A DNA stretch of 44,404 nucleotides from a virus. The stretch covers positions 1 through 44,404 of the IMG/VR virus record IMGVR_UViG_3300023178_000092, one strand, 5' to 3'. Below the pieces are notes generated by a model. That model ran no database searches and was not told the DNA's origin. It saw only the letters and a program-made list of their open reading frames with translations. Position 1 is the stretch's first letter; the number at the start of each line of letters is the position of its first letter. The translations under genes and the position numbers were made by a program. This document shows positions 37,694 to 43,720 of the stretch, piece after piece.

Positions 37694-38380
37694 ATGACTT
37701 ATCAAGTACACTTGACCCCGAAATCCAAGAATGAAAAGACTGGTGATATTCCTGTGTCTACTACAGAGGCACAGACTTGCCCACCAGCTTGCCCGTTCAA
37801 CAACGCAAACGAGGGCGGTTGCTACGCAGAATCCGGCCCTCTCAAGATGCACTGGATGAAAGTATCCGACAAGGCTCGTGGTGACACTTGGCCTGTGTTT
37901 CTTGACAAGATTGCCAACTTGAAAGCTGACACATTGTGGCGGCACAATCAGGCTGGTGACTTGCCCGGACGCAATGACCAGCTTGATGCCAAGGCTTGTA
38001 TGGAATTGACATCAGCCAATGACGGTAAGCGTGGCTTCACATATACACACTACCCTGTGCTTGACAGCAAGCGTAACCGTATGATTGTGACACACATGAA
38101 TCGTTCTGGCTTCACTGTCAATCTGTCTGCCAATAACTTGGCTCATGCTGACCAGCTTGCTGACTTGGATGCTGGCCCTGTGGCTACAGTATTGCCTATT
38201 GACCAGACAAAAAACACTACCACGCCACAAGGTCGCAAGGTAGTTGTGTGTCCGGCGGCTGTGCGTGATGATGTATCTTGTGCCACTTGCCAGCTTTGTC
38301 AAAGACAACGTGACTTTATCGTTGGCTTTCCGGCACATGGTACTAGCAAGAAGAAAGCTGATGCCGTGGCAAATGGCTAA
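37694..38380 (+). CDS. Cys-motif protein of unknown function (228 aa)
   Basis: The sequence has two Cys clusters: TCPPACPFNNANEGGCYAES near residues 29-48, and VCPAAVRDDVSCATCQLCQ near 190-208, so about seven cysteines suited to an iron-sulfur or zinc site. Between them lie HWMKVSDKARGDTWPVFLDK, LWRHNQAGDLPGRND and FTYTHYPVLDSKRNRMIVTH. I recall this protein type in many phages, always uncharacterised. ACGGAGTAACACT sets the start at 37694; a longer in-frame reading upstream overlaps the 68-aa gene and is rejected. Redox or nucleic-acid-related enzyme activity is speculation. Confidence 0.83.
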   Translation: MTYQVHLTPKSKNEKTGDIPVSTTEAQTCPPACPFNNANEGGCYAESGPLKMHWMKVSDKARGDTWPVFLDKIANLKADTLWRHNQAGDLPGRNDQLDAKACMELTSANDGKRGFTYTHYPVLDSKRNRMIVTHMNRSGFTVNLSANNLAHADQLADLDAGPVATVLPIDQTKNTTTPQGRKVVVCPAAVRDDVSCATCQLCQRQRDFIVGFPAHGTSKKKADAVANG

Positions 38381-38401
38381 ACCTCTTATGTATATCTTTG
38401 T

Positions 38402-38438
38402 GTATAAAACACTTGAAACTTTGTGAAAGTGTTTTTAC
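38402..38438 (+). promoter_or_regulatory. Long hairpin element, copy B
   Basis: AAAACACTT (38406-38414) and AAGTGTTTT (38427-38435) form a 9-bp stem around the same 12-nt loop as copy A, GAAACTTTGTGA. The flank continues TTACACTTAGATATACT, giving a possible -10 (TATACT, 38446-38451). It is placed between a gene end and palindrome copy 6, exactly as copy A. Stem ends differ while loop and core are kept, as expected for a recognised element. Confidence 0.65.
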
Positions 38439-38456
38439 ACTTAGATATACTAGATA

Positions 38457-38472
38457 AGTCCAATGTTGGACT
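38457..38472. repeat. 16-bp palindrome copy 6
   Basis: AGTCCAA-TG-TTGGACT, 19 bp after hairpin element B. It is followed at once by AACGGAG and the ATG of the 46-aa gene 16 bp downstream. Confidence 0.87.
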
Positions 38473-38487
38473 AACGGAGCATTTACA

Positions 38488-38628
38488 ATGCGTATTAGAC
38501 CTATCAATCCTGTGGCGAAGGCAGTGGCACAGTCACGCCGCAGGGCAACCGTTGTGCCAGACAAAACTAAATACAACCGTAAAAAGGATAAAGACCGTGA
38601 AAATAAAACACGAAAAACTAATGACTGA
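38488..38628 (+). CDS. Small very basic protein (46 aa)
   Basis: MRIRPINPVAKAVAQSRRRA is followed by a Lys/Arg/Asp/Asn tail (NRKKDKDRENKTRK). ACGGAG precedes the ATG and palindrome copy 6 lies ahead. The first 30 residues resemble small proteins I recall from other phages. The charge suggests binding to nucleic acid. It ends inside the next gene, overlapping it by 32 nt. Confidence 0.65.
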   Translation: MRIRPINPVAKAVAQSRRRATVVPDKTKYNRKKDKDRENKTRKTND

Positions 38629-38773
38629 ATTTGACCACGATTGGAATGATTTATCTCTCTTTGAGAAGTTGCCAGTGCGTAAGACTGCCAACCCAAAGCG
38701 TGACAACTGGAAGCGTGACCGCAAAGCGGCTCGTAAGATGAAACAGTCTATGCAGGAGAAAAACTATGCTTAA
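38597..38773 (+). CDS. Small basic protein (58 aa)
   Basis: The GTG at 38597 with AAGGA 8 nt upstream is preferred; an ATG at 38621 would give 50 residues but has no ribosome site. The product has an acidic-aromatic N-half (TEFDHDWNDLSLFEKLPVRK) and a basic helical C-half (RDNWKRDRKAARKMKQSMQE). It overlaps the next gene by 8 nt. No family is recognised. Confidence 0.6.
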   Translation: MKIKHEKLMTEFDHDWNDLSLFEKLPVRKTANPKRDNWKRDRKAARKMKQSMQEKNYA

Positions 38774-39149
38774 CATAGATGTTAAAACTAAAATAATGTA
38801 TACTTGTGAATTAACGTACTATGGTGCTGGCTGGCTTTATACGGATGAATTACACGAGGAATGGCACAGGCTTTTTCATTTGGAACTTGAAACTATAGCC
38901 AAATACTTTGGCGTAGTTTTTCAAGGCCAAGGACTATCGTGGGAGACTGATTATGTAGCAATCTTTGAAAGCACCGATAATGATAAACTTGTCAAATTGA
39001 AAAAATGGTTTGACGGTGACTGGTCTTCCGAACCCACACTTAAACATGAACTAGATGAAATCGCAACTGCAATGCGAGTTGCGGAGAAACTAGATGAAGA
39101 TGGATGCATCCGTGAATATCACCCAATGCAGGAGAACAAAAATGTTTAG
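38766..39149 (+). CDS. Unknown acidic protein (127 aa)
   Basis: The protein opens with MLNIDVKTKIMYTCELTYYG. It then has WHRLFHLELETIAKYFGVVF, DYVAIFESTDNDKLVKLKKW and a C-terminal helical, acidic part. An alpha/beta fold with a ferredoxin-like strand order is possible. GGAG is placed 7 nt before the ATG, and the start overlaps the previous stop. It overlaps the next gene by 8 nt. It was not recognised. Confidence 0.7.
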   Translation: MLNIDVKTKIMYTCELTYYGAGWLYTDELHEEWHRLFHLELETIAKYFGVVFQGQGLSWETDYVAIFESTDNDKLVKLKKWFDGDWSSEPTLKHELDEIATAMRVAEKLDEDGCIREYHPMQENKNV

Positions 39150-39534
39150 CATGAAATATAGACTTTACTGGAACCTACACAAAAAGAAGTGGTCACTGCA
39201 AGACCGCCAGACTGGACGTGTTCAACAGCACGTCACTGCATTCACAATGTATGACGCAAAGTTCGTGGTGCGTCCTGCTGGACAAGCCAAGGTGCGGCGT
39301 GAAGGCAAGAAGAATGTTCATGCCTTTGCCGTTGGCACTGGCGGCTTGCGTGATGGCATTGCTACCTGCTTGTCAGGTAGGCCAGTCACATACAACCCTT
39401 ATGTGAATGATACGTTTGTATTCGCTGACACTGGTGAGCCAGTGACTGAGGTGCAGGCTATCTCTGTGTACACTGAGAATGGTAGACCCAAAGTGTATGC
39501 AATCCCTAAGTCCAATGTTGGACTAACCAACTAA
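39142..39534 (+). CDS. Unknown protein with SNVGL palindrome tail (130 aa)
   Basis: MFSMKYRLYWNLHKKKWSLQ is followed by VQQHVTAFTMYDAKFVVRPA and QAKVRREGKKNVHAFAVGTG, a beta-rich basic pattern I recall from other phage early regions. GGAG lies 7 nt before the ATG at 39142; in-frame codons further upstream overlap the previous gene and are rejected. Its last codons contain palindrome copy 7 (SNVGL), so gene end and control site are merged. The function is unknown. Confidence 0.74.
   Translation: MFSMKYRLYWNLHKKKWSLQDRQTGRVQQHVTAFTMYDAKFVVRPAGQAKVRREGKKNVHAFAVGTGGLRDGIATCLSGRPVTYNPYVNDTFVFADTGEPVTEVQAISVYTENGRPKVYAIPKSNVGLTN
39509..39524. repeat. 16-bp palindrome copy 7
   Basis: AGTCCAA-TG-TTGGACT within the last codons of the 130-aa gene, reading SNVGL. 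The next gene follows 33 bp later, with AACCAACTAACCAACC and AAGGAG between. Nearly the same CCAACCAACTAA string precedes the first plus-strand gene. Confidence 0.85.
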
Positions 39535-39557
39535 CCAACCGAAAAGGAGATTTTATC

Positions 39558-39941
39558 ATGGCTATTCAAACAATTACATATCACAAGCGTTCAACAGGTA
39601 AGACAGGTCAGGTGCTTGCATCACCAGAGATTGAGCGTAAACTCGCAAAGGTAGAAGCATTGTATCGTGAGTATCACGGTGTGAAGCTGGGACGTTACAA
39701 GTTCTATGACCTTGCCTTGCAGTATGCTCGTGAAGCCAAGGCTGAATCAGGTGGGTACTTGCAGTATACGACTGAGGCTGTGGCTGGTATCTTCCTTGAC
39801 CATTTCCACAAGGAATTGGGTAAAGCTGTCAAGCGTAAAAACCGTGACCGTGATGTGTCGATTGAGATTGGCAGTGTGACAGTCAGCAACCTGCGTGACC
39901 TTGCCCGTCAGGGTCGTGGCAAAGCACGGAAAGTTGCATGA
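39558..39941 (+). CDS. Basic helical protein (127 aa)
   Basis: The protein contains LASPEIERKLAKVEALYREY, RYKFYDLALQYAREAKAESG, TEAVAGIFLDHFHKELGKAV and a final basic region (RDLARQGRGKARKVA). It is mostly helical, with strong net positive charge. AAGGAG is spaced correctly. It may bind nucleic acid. It overlaps the zinc-ribbon-like gene by 4 nt (ATGA). No family is recognised. Confidence 0.72.
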   Translation: MAIQTITYHKRSTGKTGQVLASPEIERKLAKVEALYREYHGVKLGRYKFYDLALQYAREAKAESGGYLQYTTEAVAGIFLDHFHKELGKAVKRKNRDRDVSIEIGSVTVSNLRDLARQGRGKARKVA

Positions 39942-40126
39942 GCAAGTGGGTTTGCTATGAGTGTGGCGGCACGGATGTATGGGAACTCTCATGGGTTCGT
40001 GCCAACCGCATTTCATGGATGCTGATGTATGATAATGATATATACACAGACTACGAGCATCCGCGAAGTCGATGTGATGATTGCGGTAAAGAAGTGCAAC
40101 TCATAGAGGAATACGAAGATGACTGA
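39938..40126 (+). CDS. Zinc-ribbon-like small protein (62 aa)
   Basis: Two CxxC knuckles, VCYECGG near the N-terminus and RCDDCGK near residue 47, can bind one zinc ion. The middle is Trp/Tyr/Asp-rich (ELSWVRANRISWMLMYDNDI). Early phage zinc ribbons often touch RNA polymerase or DNA; no target can be named. The start overlaps the previous stop and the end overlaps the 44-aa membrane peptide by 8 nt. Confidence 0.75.
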   Translation: MSKWVCYECGGTDVWELSWVRANRISWMLMYDNDIYTDYEHPRSRCDDCGKEVQLIEEYEDD

Positions 40127-40253
40127 GTGTGTAACACTACAATGCATATACAATCAGATACCGTGGGACAGTGTGTTCGTTGGCGGTTATCTGGTTGTAT
40201 CTGTAGTTGGAATATGTTATATAATATATAAACTGTTTAAGGATGGAGAATGA
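40119..40253 (+). CDS. Small single-helix membrane peptide (44 aa)
   Basis: After MTECVTLQCIYNQIPWDSVF comes one membrane helix (GGYLVVSVVGICYIIY) and a basic end KLFKDGE. It starts 8 nt inside the zinc-ribbon gene and its stop lies at the ribosome site of the next gene. The tight fit supports a real gene. The function is unknown. Confidence 0.6.
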   Translation: MTECVTLQCIYNQIPWDSVFVGGYLVVSVVGICYIIYKLFKDGE

Positions 40254-40255
40254 CA

Positions 40256-40744
40256 ATGCCTAATCATACAGACAACAGAGTAATCCTGTCACATGATGAC
40301 AGCCAAATGATTGATAACATTTACAATGTGATGAATACAGAGAACACAGAACTGTGCCATTACCTGATACCAGAGCCTCGTGATGATGAAGGTGAACCCA
40401 CATCAGGCTGGTATGACTGGCGGCTTGAGAACTGGGGTACTAAGTGGGATGTGTATGAAACACACTGCACACGAATGGATGCCAGCACACTTGTGCTGAA
40501 CTTCTATACCGCATGGTCGCCACCTATCCCTGTCTTTGATAAGCTGGTAGACATGGGCTTTGAGGTGACTGCTCGTTACCTTGACGAAGGCTGGATGTTT
40601 ATTGGTGAATACACAGATGGTGATGACTGGTGTACTGGTGATGTAGAAAATGTAGTCAACGACTACCCCGAACTAGATGATGAGTTTGGTATCAGTGAAT
40701 ATATAGCTGAACACGCAGAGGAGAATGAAGATGCTGTTGCATGA
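40256..40744 (+). CDS. Api92-like ferredoxin-fold protein (162 aa)
   Basis: The hallmarks of the Api92-like/DUF1281 ferredoxin-like domain are seen: MPNHTDNRV at the start, SGWYDWRLENWGTKWDVYET in the middle, and VLNFYTAWSPPIPVFDKL, then ARYLDEGWMFIGEY. The family is common in phages and mobile elements and has no known activity. The ATG at 40256 has GGAG 7 nt ahead; an ATG two codons earlier is also possible. The C-terminus is very acidic. Confidence 0.87.
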   Translation: MPNHTDNRVILSHDDSQMIDNIYNVMNTENTELCHYLIPEPRDDEGEPTSGWYDWRLENWGTKWDVYETHCTRMDASTLVLNFYTAWSPPIPVFDKLVDMGFEVTARYLDEGWMFIGEYTDGDDWCTGDVENVVNDYPELDDEFGISEYIAEHAEENEDAVA

Positions 40745-40937
40745 GTTTTACAGTGATGAAGATTGTAGTCGTGGCATGGGTGCATACCGCAAAGCGACTG
40801 TCTTTGTTGAGCCTGATGGTAGCTATACTGTGTACATGATGCAGGATGGTGCTATCATTGAGGAACGTAACATCAAAGGACACAGTGAGGTGTATGCCGA
40901 AAACTGTGCAGAGAACTGGGTATTAGGAGTGATATGA
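40731..40937 (+). CDS. Small acidic protein (68 aa)
   Basis: MLLHEFYSDEDCSRGMGAYR is followed by TVFVEPDGSYTVYMMQDGAI and a helix with VYAENCAENWVLGVI. A beta-hairpin plus helix is likely. The start at 40731 is chosen by GGAG 7 nt ahead, 14 nt inside the previous gene. No family is recognised. Confidence 0.68.
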   Translation: MLLHEFYSDEDCSRGMGAYRKATVFVEPDGSYTVYMMQDGAIIEERNIKGHSEVYAENCAENWVLGVI

Positions 40938-41227
40938 TGAGTGATAATTACGATAGCGGTTTTGGCCTTGTGTTATCCGACTATGAACGTGGCTATCTGA
41001 CAGCCTACTATGACACAGTTGTGTTTGATGCTATGGCAGGATGTTGTGACGAAGACTGGTTTGGTGTTCAGATAGGTGACAGAATGTTTGACCTTAATGC
41101 ATGGGCAGATGAAGACACAGGCAGGTTTGTCTGCACAGTCTATGAATGTGATTGGGATGGCAAGCAGAACAACTGGAAGACTAACTGCCGCCATAGCTGG
41201 ATACTGACAGAGGAGAATGACAAATGA
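40937..41227 (+). CDS. Small acidic Cys/Trp-rich protein (96 aa)
   Basis: The protein has SGFGLVLSDYERGYLTAYYD, FDAMAGCCDEDWFGVQIGDR and VCTVYECDWDGKQNNWKTNC. The five cysteines may bind metal. ATG at 40937 is spaced 7 nt from GGAG; the ATG one codon earlier is possible. It overlaps the preceding stop by one base and the next start by 4. No family is recognised. Confidence 0.68.
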   Translation: MSDNYDSGFGLVLSDYERGYLTAYYDTVVFDAMAGCCDEDWFGVQIGDRMFDLNAWADEDTGRFVCTVYECDWDGKQNNWKTNCRHSWILTEENDK

Positions 41228-41388
41228 TTGTTAAAAAAGCACAGCACTTGCTATGTCTTGTACATGAGATACAGATACTCAAGGAACGACTGCAACCACA
41301 CGACACAGGCCACATCAACACGGCTATCAGCGTGTTGCAACAGCGTGTGCAGGAAATGCAAAAGGAGATTGACAATGATAACACTTAA
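41224..41388 (+). CDS. Small helical protein (54 aa)
   Basis: The frame from ATG (ATGA overlap with the previous stop) gives MIVKKAQHLLCLVHEIQILK and a C-terminal coiled-coil-like helix (ISVLQQRVQEMQKEIDND). The ribosome site is AGAGGAGAATGACAA-like. It ends 14 nt inside the next gene. It is probably a small helical dimer. The function is unknown. Confidence 0.6.
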   Translation: MIVKKAQHLLCLVHEIQILKERLQPHDTGHINTAISVLQQRVQEMQKEIDNDNT

Positions 41389-41554
41389 CCTACCAAAGAA
41401 ACAAGTCAACGCCATACTGGTTGCGCTTGATGCAGAGATTGACCATCAGTGGAATTGTAGCAGACCTGATTGGGAAACATTCCCAGAGATTGCCGCAATG
41501 CTGATGGCATACTACACAGTACGTTGTAAATTTGACGAGGATGATTGCAGATGA
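41375..41554 (+). CDS. Small protein (59 aa)
   Basis: MITLNLPKKQVNAILVALDA is followed by EIDHQWNCSRPDWETFPEIA and a helix MLMAYYTVRCKFDEDD. AAGGAG is spaced well before the ATG. The fold is probably two helices. It overlaps its neighbours on both sides by 4-14 nt. It was not recognised. Confidence 0.62.
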   Translation: MITLNLPKKQVNAILVALDAEIDHQWNCSRPDWETFPEIAAMLMAYYTVRCKFDEDDCR

Positions 41555-42042
41555 ATAGATTTCTAATTGAGCATCACCCCGATGCTATAGCTAAGTCACT
41601 ATGTGACCAACACATTGTCAAGATGCCACTGGAAGAAGCACAGATGCTATGCACTGCACTGTGGCATCATGCCCCTGAGTATGCAGAGGCTCGTGGTTTG
41701 TACAAGCCTGTGCATCAGAAGCACCCCTGCACACTGTGGGCCATGAAGACACGGGCTAACTTCAAGTATGCCTATGAACTCTACTGCTCTATGCTGTGTG
41801 AATATCACGAGAGATACGGCAAGTGGCATGGTGCAGGTAAGCATAGCCAAGCTATAGCTGGTGGCATTGACCTGATACCAGACGGTCAGCTTACGCCACA
41901 CCCACAGTGTTTCAGTGGGCATGACCAATGCAAGACGGACGAGGACTGGCCTATCATGGCGTACCGTGCGTTCTACAAGGTAGACAAAAGTGCTTTCGCA
42001 CGATATAACAAGGGAAGGAGTATGCCAGAATGGATGTGCTAG
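41551..42042 (+). CDS. Conserved-type phage protein with CDxHxxKM motif (163 aa)
   Basis: The N-terminal motif AKSLCDQHIVKMPLEEAQML, then HPCTLWAMKTRANFKYAYEL and HERYGKWHGAGKHS, matches a protein type I recall from T4-like cyanophages and other large phages, sometimes loosely called pyrimidine-dimer glycosylase-like. The conserved Cys, His and Lys residues suggest an enzyme or metal site. The ATG at 41551 overlaps the preceding stop (ATGA-type). The end (MPEWMC) contains the next start. The function is not established. Confidence 0.8.
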   Translation: MNRFLIEHHPDAIAKSLCDQHIVKMPLEEAQMLCTALWHHAPEYAEARGLYKPVHQKHPCTLWAMKTRANFKYAYELYCSMLCEYHERYGKWHGAGKHSQAIAGGIDLIPDGQLTPHPQCFSGHDQCKTDEDWPIMAYRAFYKVDKSAFARYNKGRSMPEWMC

Positions 42043-42191
42043 ATATATTGGACAAAGAATATTGGGATAGTCTAGTTAAACTGCGTGATGATATGTTAAA
42101 CGAGTATAAAAAGGAGATTGAAAATGCCGAAAATGGAATACCACAACATGACACCCAAGCAACGCATGGCGTATTGGGAAAAGATACGTGA
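42030..42191 (+). CDS. Possible small acidic gene overlapping neighbours (53 aa)
   Basis: The ATG at 42030 has AAGGAG 9 nt upstream, inside the end of the 163-aa gene. The product (MDVLDILDKEYWDSLVKLRD, DMLNEYKKEIENAENGI) is a plausible acidic helix for its first 40 residues. The last 22 codons overlap the next gene in another frame. It is a real gene or a fortunate open frame; the good ribosome site favours the first. Confidence 0.5.
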   Translation: MDVLDILDKEYWDSLVKLRDDMLNEYKKEIENAENGIPQHDTQATHGVLGKDT

Positions 42192-42405
42192 GAAAGAAAA
42201 GCAAGAGCGTAGCAAGAGGGTAGACAAGCTATCCGATGAGCAACGTAAGGCAGTCACAGCAGTGTATGAACTGCTTGACAATATACTGGATACTGCACTA
42301 TACCCAGACATGGGTGGCATAGCGGCTGTATCTGCATATGAACTGCAGGAACTGTCTCATGCCAATGACACATTACAATTTCAATTCAACCTGAAAGGAG
42401 AATAG
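42124..42405 (+). CDS. Small charged helical protein (93 aa)
   Basis: MPKMEYHNMTPKQRMAYWEK is followed by a very charged helix (IREKEKQERSKRVDKLSDEQ) and a second helical part (YELLDNILDTALYPDMGGIA). AAGGAG is spaced 7 nt from the ATG. It lies directly before the DUF932 gene. No family is recognised. Confidence 0.68.
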   Translation: MPKMEYHNMTPKQRMAYWEKIREKEKQERSKRVDKLSDEQRKAVTAVYELLDNILDTALYPDMGGIAAVSAYELQELSHANDTLQFQFNLKGE

Positions 42406-42407
42406 AT

Positions 42408-43256
42408 ATGCCGTTTGATTTCCCTATGAGTAACATGATGCCGGATGAATTAAACTTTGACGTAATGTTTGAGCCTACTAAGGTGAAGGACAAGAAGTAT
42501 GTCATCAACGGTAACACAGGTGACTACATTGGTGTGGTAGGTGACACGTTCAACTGTGCCAGCCACGCTGATTTCTTTGAGGGTGTACATGACACCATCA
42601 CAGAGAACCTTGGCGAAGCTGAGTGCGAAGGCATGAACATGAAGTGGAACATTGCTCGACAGAATGCGTGGGCTATGCTCGACATGACACTGCCTAACGT
42701 GACTGCTCGTATTGAGACAGACAAGCACAGCACTACCATTGCACAGCGTATCATTGCTTTGCATGGTATTGATGGTAGCTGTTCCAACCAGACATTCTTT
42801 GGTGCTATAGATTTCTTCTGCACCAACGGTATGATTCGTGGCGAGCATGACAAGGTGCGGCGTAAGAACTCTGCCAACTTCAGCATGGACAGGTTTATCC
42901 GTGACTTGCGTGAATCTACGCAGTCATTCTATGCACAATCAGAACGCTTGCAGGGTTGGGCTAACAAGCCTTTGTTTGTTGGTGATGTCAAAGCTATGCT
43001 TGAGTCCCTGCTAAAGTCTGACCGCACAGCAGACAAGATGCTTACCTTGTACAACCAAGAGGCATCAGTGCGTGGACAGAATGTCTGGGCATTATACTCT
43101 GCATTCACCAACTATGCATCGTATGCCGATGAACGTAATGGTTTTGCCTTGCGTAACACTGGCAAGGATACCAACGCTGTGTCTATGTTCCAACGTGAGA
43201 ACAAGGTGTCGCAGTGGATTGAGAGTAAGCCATTCAAGGAGTTGATTGCAGCATGA
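42408..43256 (+). CDS. DUF932 protein (282 aa)
   Basis: The order of segments fits the DUF932 family (PF06067), found in phages and plasmids: YVINGNTGDYIGVVGDTFNC (the start of the core), then FFEGVHDTI, RIETDKHSTTIAQRIIALHG, SCSNQTFFGAIDFFCTNGM, RRKNSANFSMDRFI and NVWALYSAFTNYASYADERN. The biochemical role of the family is unknown, though it often sits with recombination or anti-restriction genes. GGAG precedes the ATG. It overlaps the nuclease gene by 4 nt. Confidence 0.88.
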   Translation: MPFDFPMSNMMPDELNFDVMFEPTKVKDKKYVINGNTGDYIGVVGDTFNCASHADFFEGVHDTITENLGEAECEGMNMKWNIARQNAWAMLDMTLPNVTARIETDKHSTTIAQRIIALHGIDGSCSNQTFFGAIDFFCTNGMIRGEHDKVRRKNSANFSMDRFIRDLRESTQSFYAQSERLQGWANKPLFVGDVKAMLESLLKSDRTADKMLTLYNQEASVRGQNVWALYSAFTNYASYADERNGFALRNTGKDTNAVSMFQRENKVSQWIESKPFKELIAA

Positions 43257-43720
43257 CACCCACAGAAAACACCAGTGATTACAAATCACCATCTAGGAAG
43301 GGAGACATATCGGAGATAGACATATGTCTCCACTTTCTAAACATGGGGTATGAGGTATTCAAGAACATGGGGTGTAGCGGCCCCGTGGATTTTATCGTCT
43401 TAGATAAAGATACAGGTGAAGTATTTTTATACGATGCAAAAACCCCTATAGTTTATGAAATGCAGAACTCAATGATTAGTGTTGGTACAAGTAATCTAAG
43501 TGCTGAACAGAAAAAACTAGGTGTTAAAATGGTAACACAATATAAGGGTGTTGTGTATGAAGATAGTGTCAAAGTAAAACTATTTTTTGACACCAATGGT
43601 GATAGAATAGATGGTGAAGTTAGACACCGTAATGAATACACGGTGGATGAAACCGGAACAGTGATACGCAACAACGTATATAAGGTGAGTAAAAATGAAG
43701 ACAGTGCAGCAACTAGTTGA
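43253..43720 (+). CDS. PD-(D/E)XK-type nuclease-like protein (155 aa)
   Basis: Residues GDISEIDICLHFLNMGYEVF, then CSGPVDFIVLDKDTGEVFLY and DAKTP match the core of the PD-(D/E)XK nuclease fold: Glu21 in helix 1, Asp46 after the first strand and Asp61-x-Lys63 in the second. This suits a Holliday-junction resolvase-like or restriction-type endonuclease. The remaining 90 residues are beta-rich and variable. It sits between DUF932 and integrase, so a recombination role is likely. The family assignment is from motif spacing only. Confidence 0.75.
   Translation: MTPTENTSDYKSPSRKGDISEIDICLHFLNMGYEVFKNMGCSGPVDFIVLDKDTGEVFLYDAKTPIVYEMQNSMISVGTSNLSAEQKKLGVKMVTQYKGVVYEDSVKVKLFFDTNGDRIDGEVRHRNEYTVDETGTVIRNNVYKVSKNEDSAATS

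Noticed and set aside
37544-38380. Longer 278-codon reading of the Cys-motif gene
   Set aside because: The extra 50 codons overlap the 68-aa gene in another frame; the ATG at 37694 has its own ACGGAGT.
38423-38773. 116-codon frame through palindrome copy 6
   Set aside because: It reads through the control cassette from a non-ATG codon and would hide the 46-aa gene, which has a proper ribosome site.
35541-39524. The palindromes as a CRISPR array
   Set aside because: Copies are only 16 bp, irregularly spaced (about 190 to 1,040 bp), two lie in genes, and no cas gene is present.
41228-41554. 108-codon frame covering two small genes
   Set aside because: Its first half is out of frame with the coupled 54-aa gene; the ATG at 41375 with AAGGAG explains the second half.
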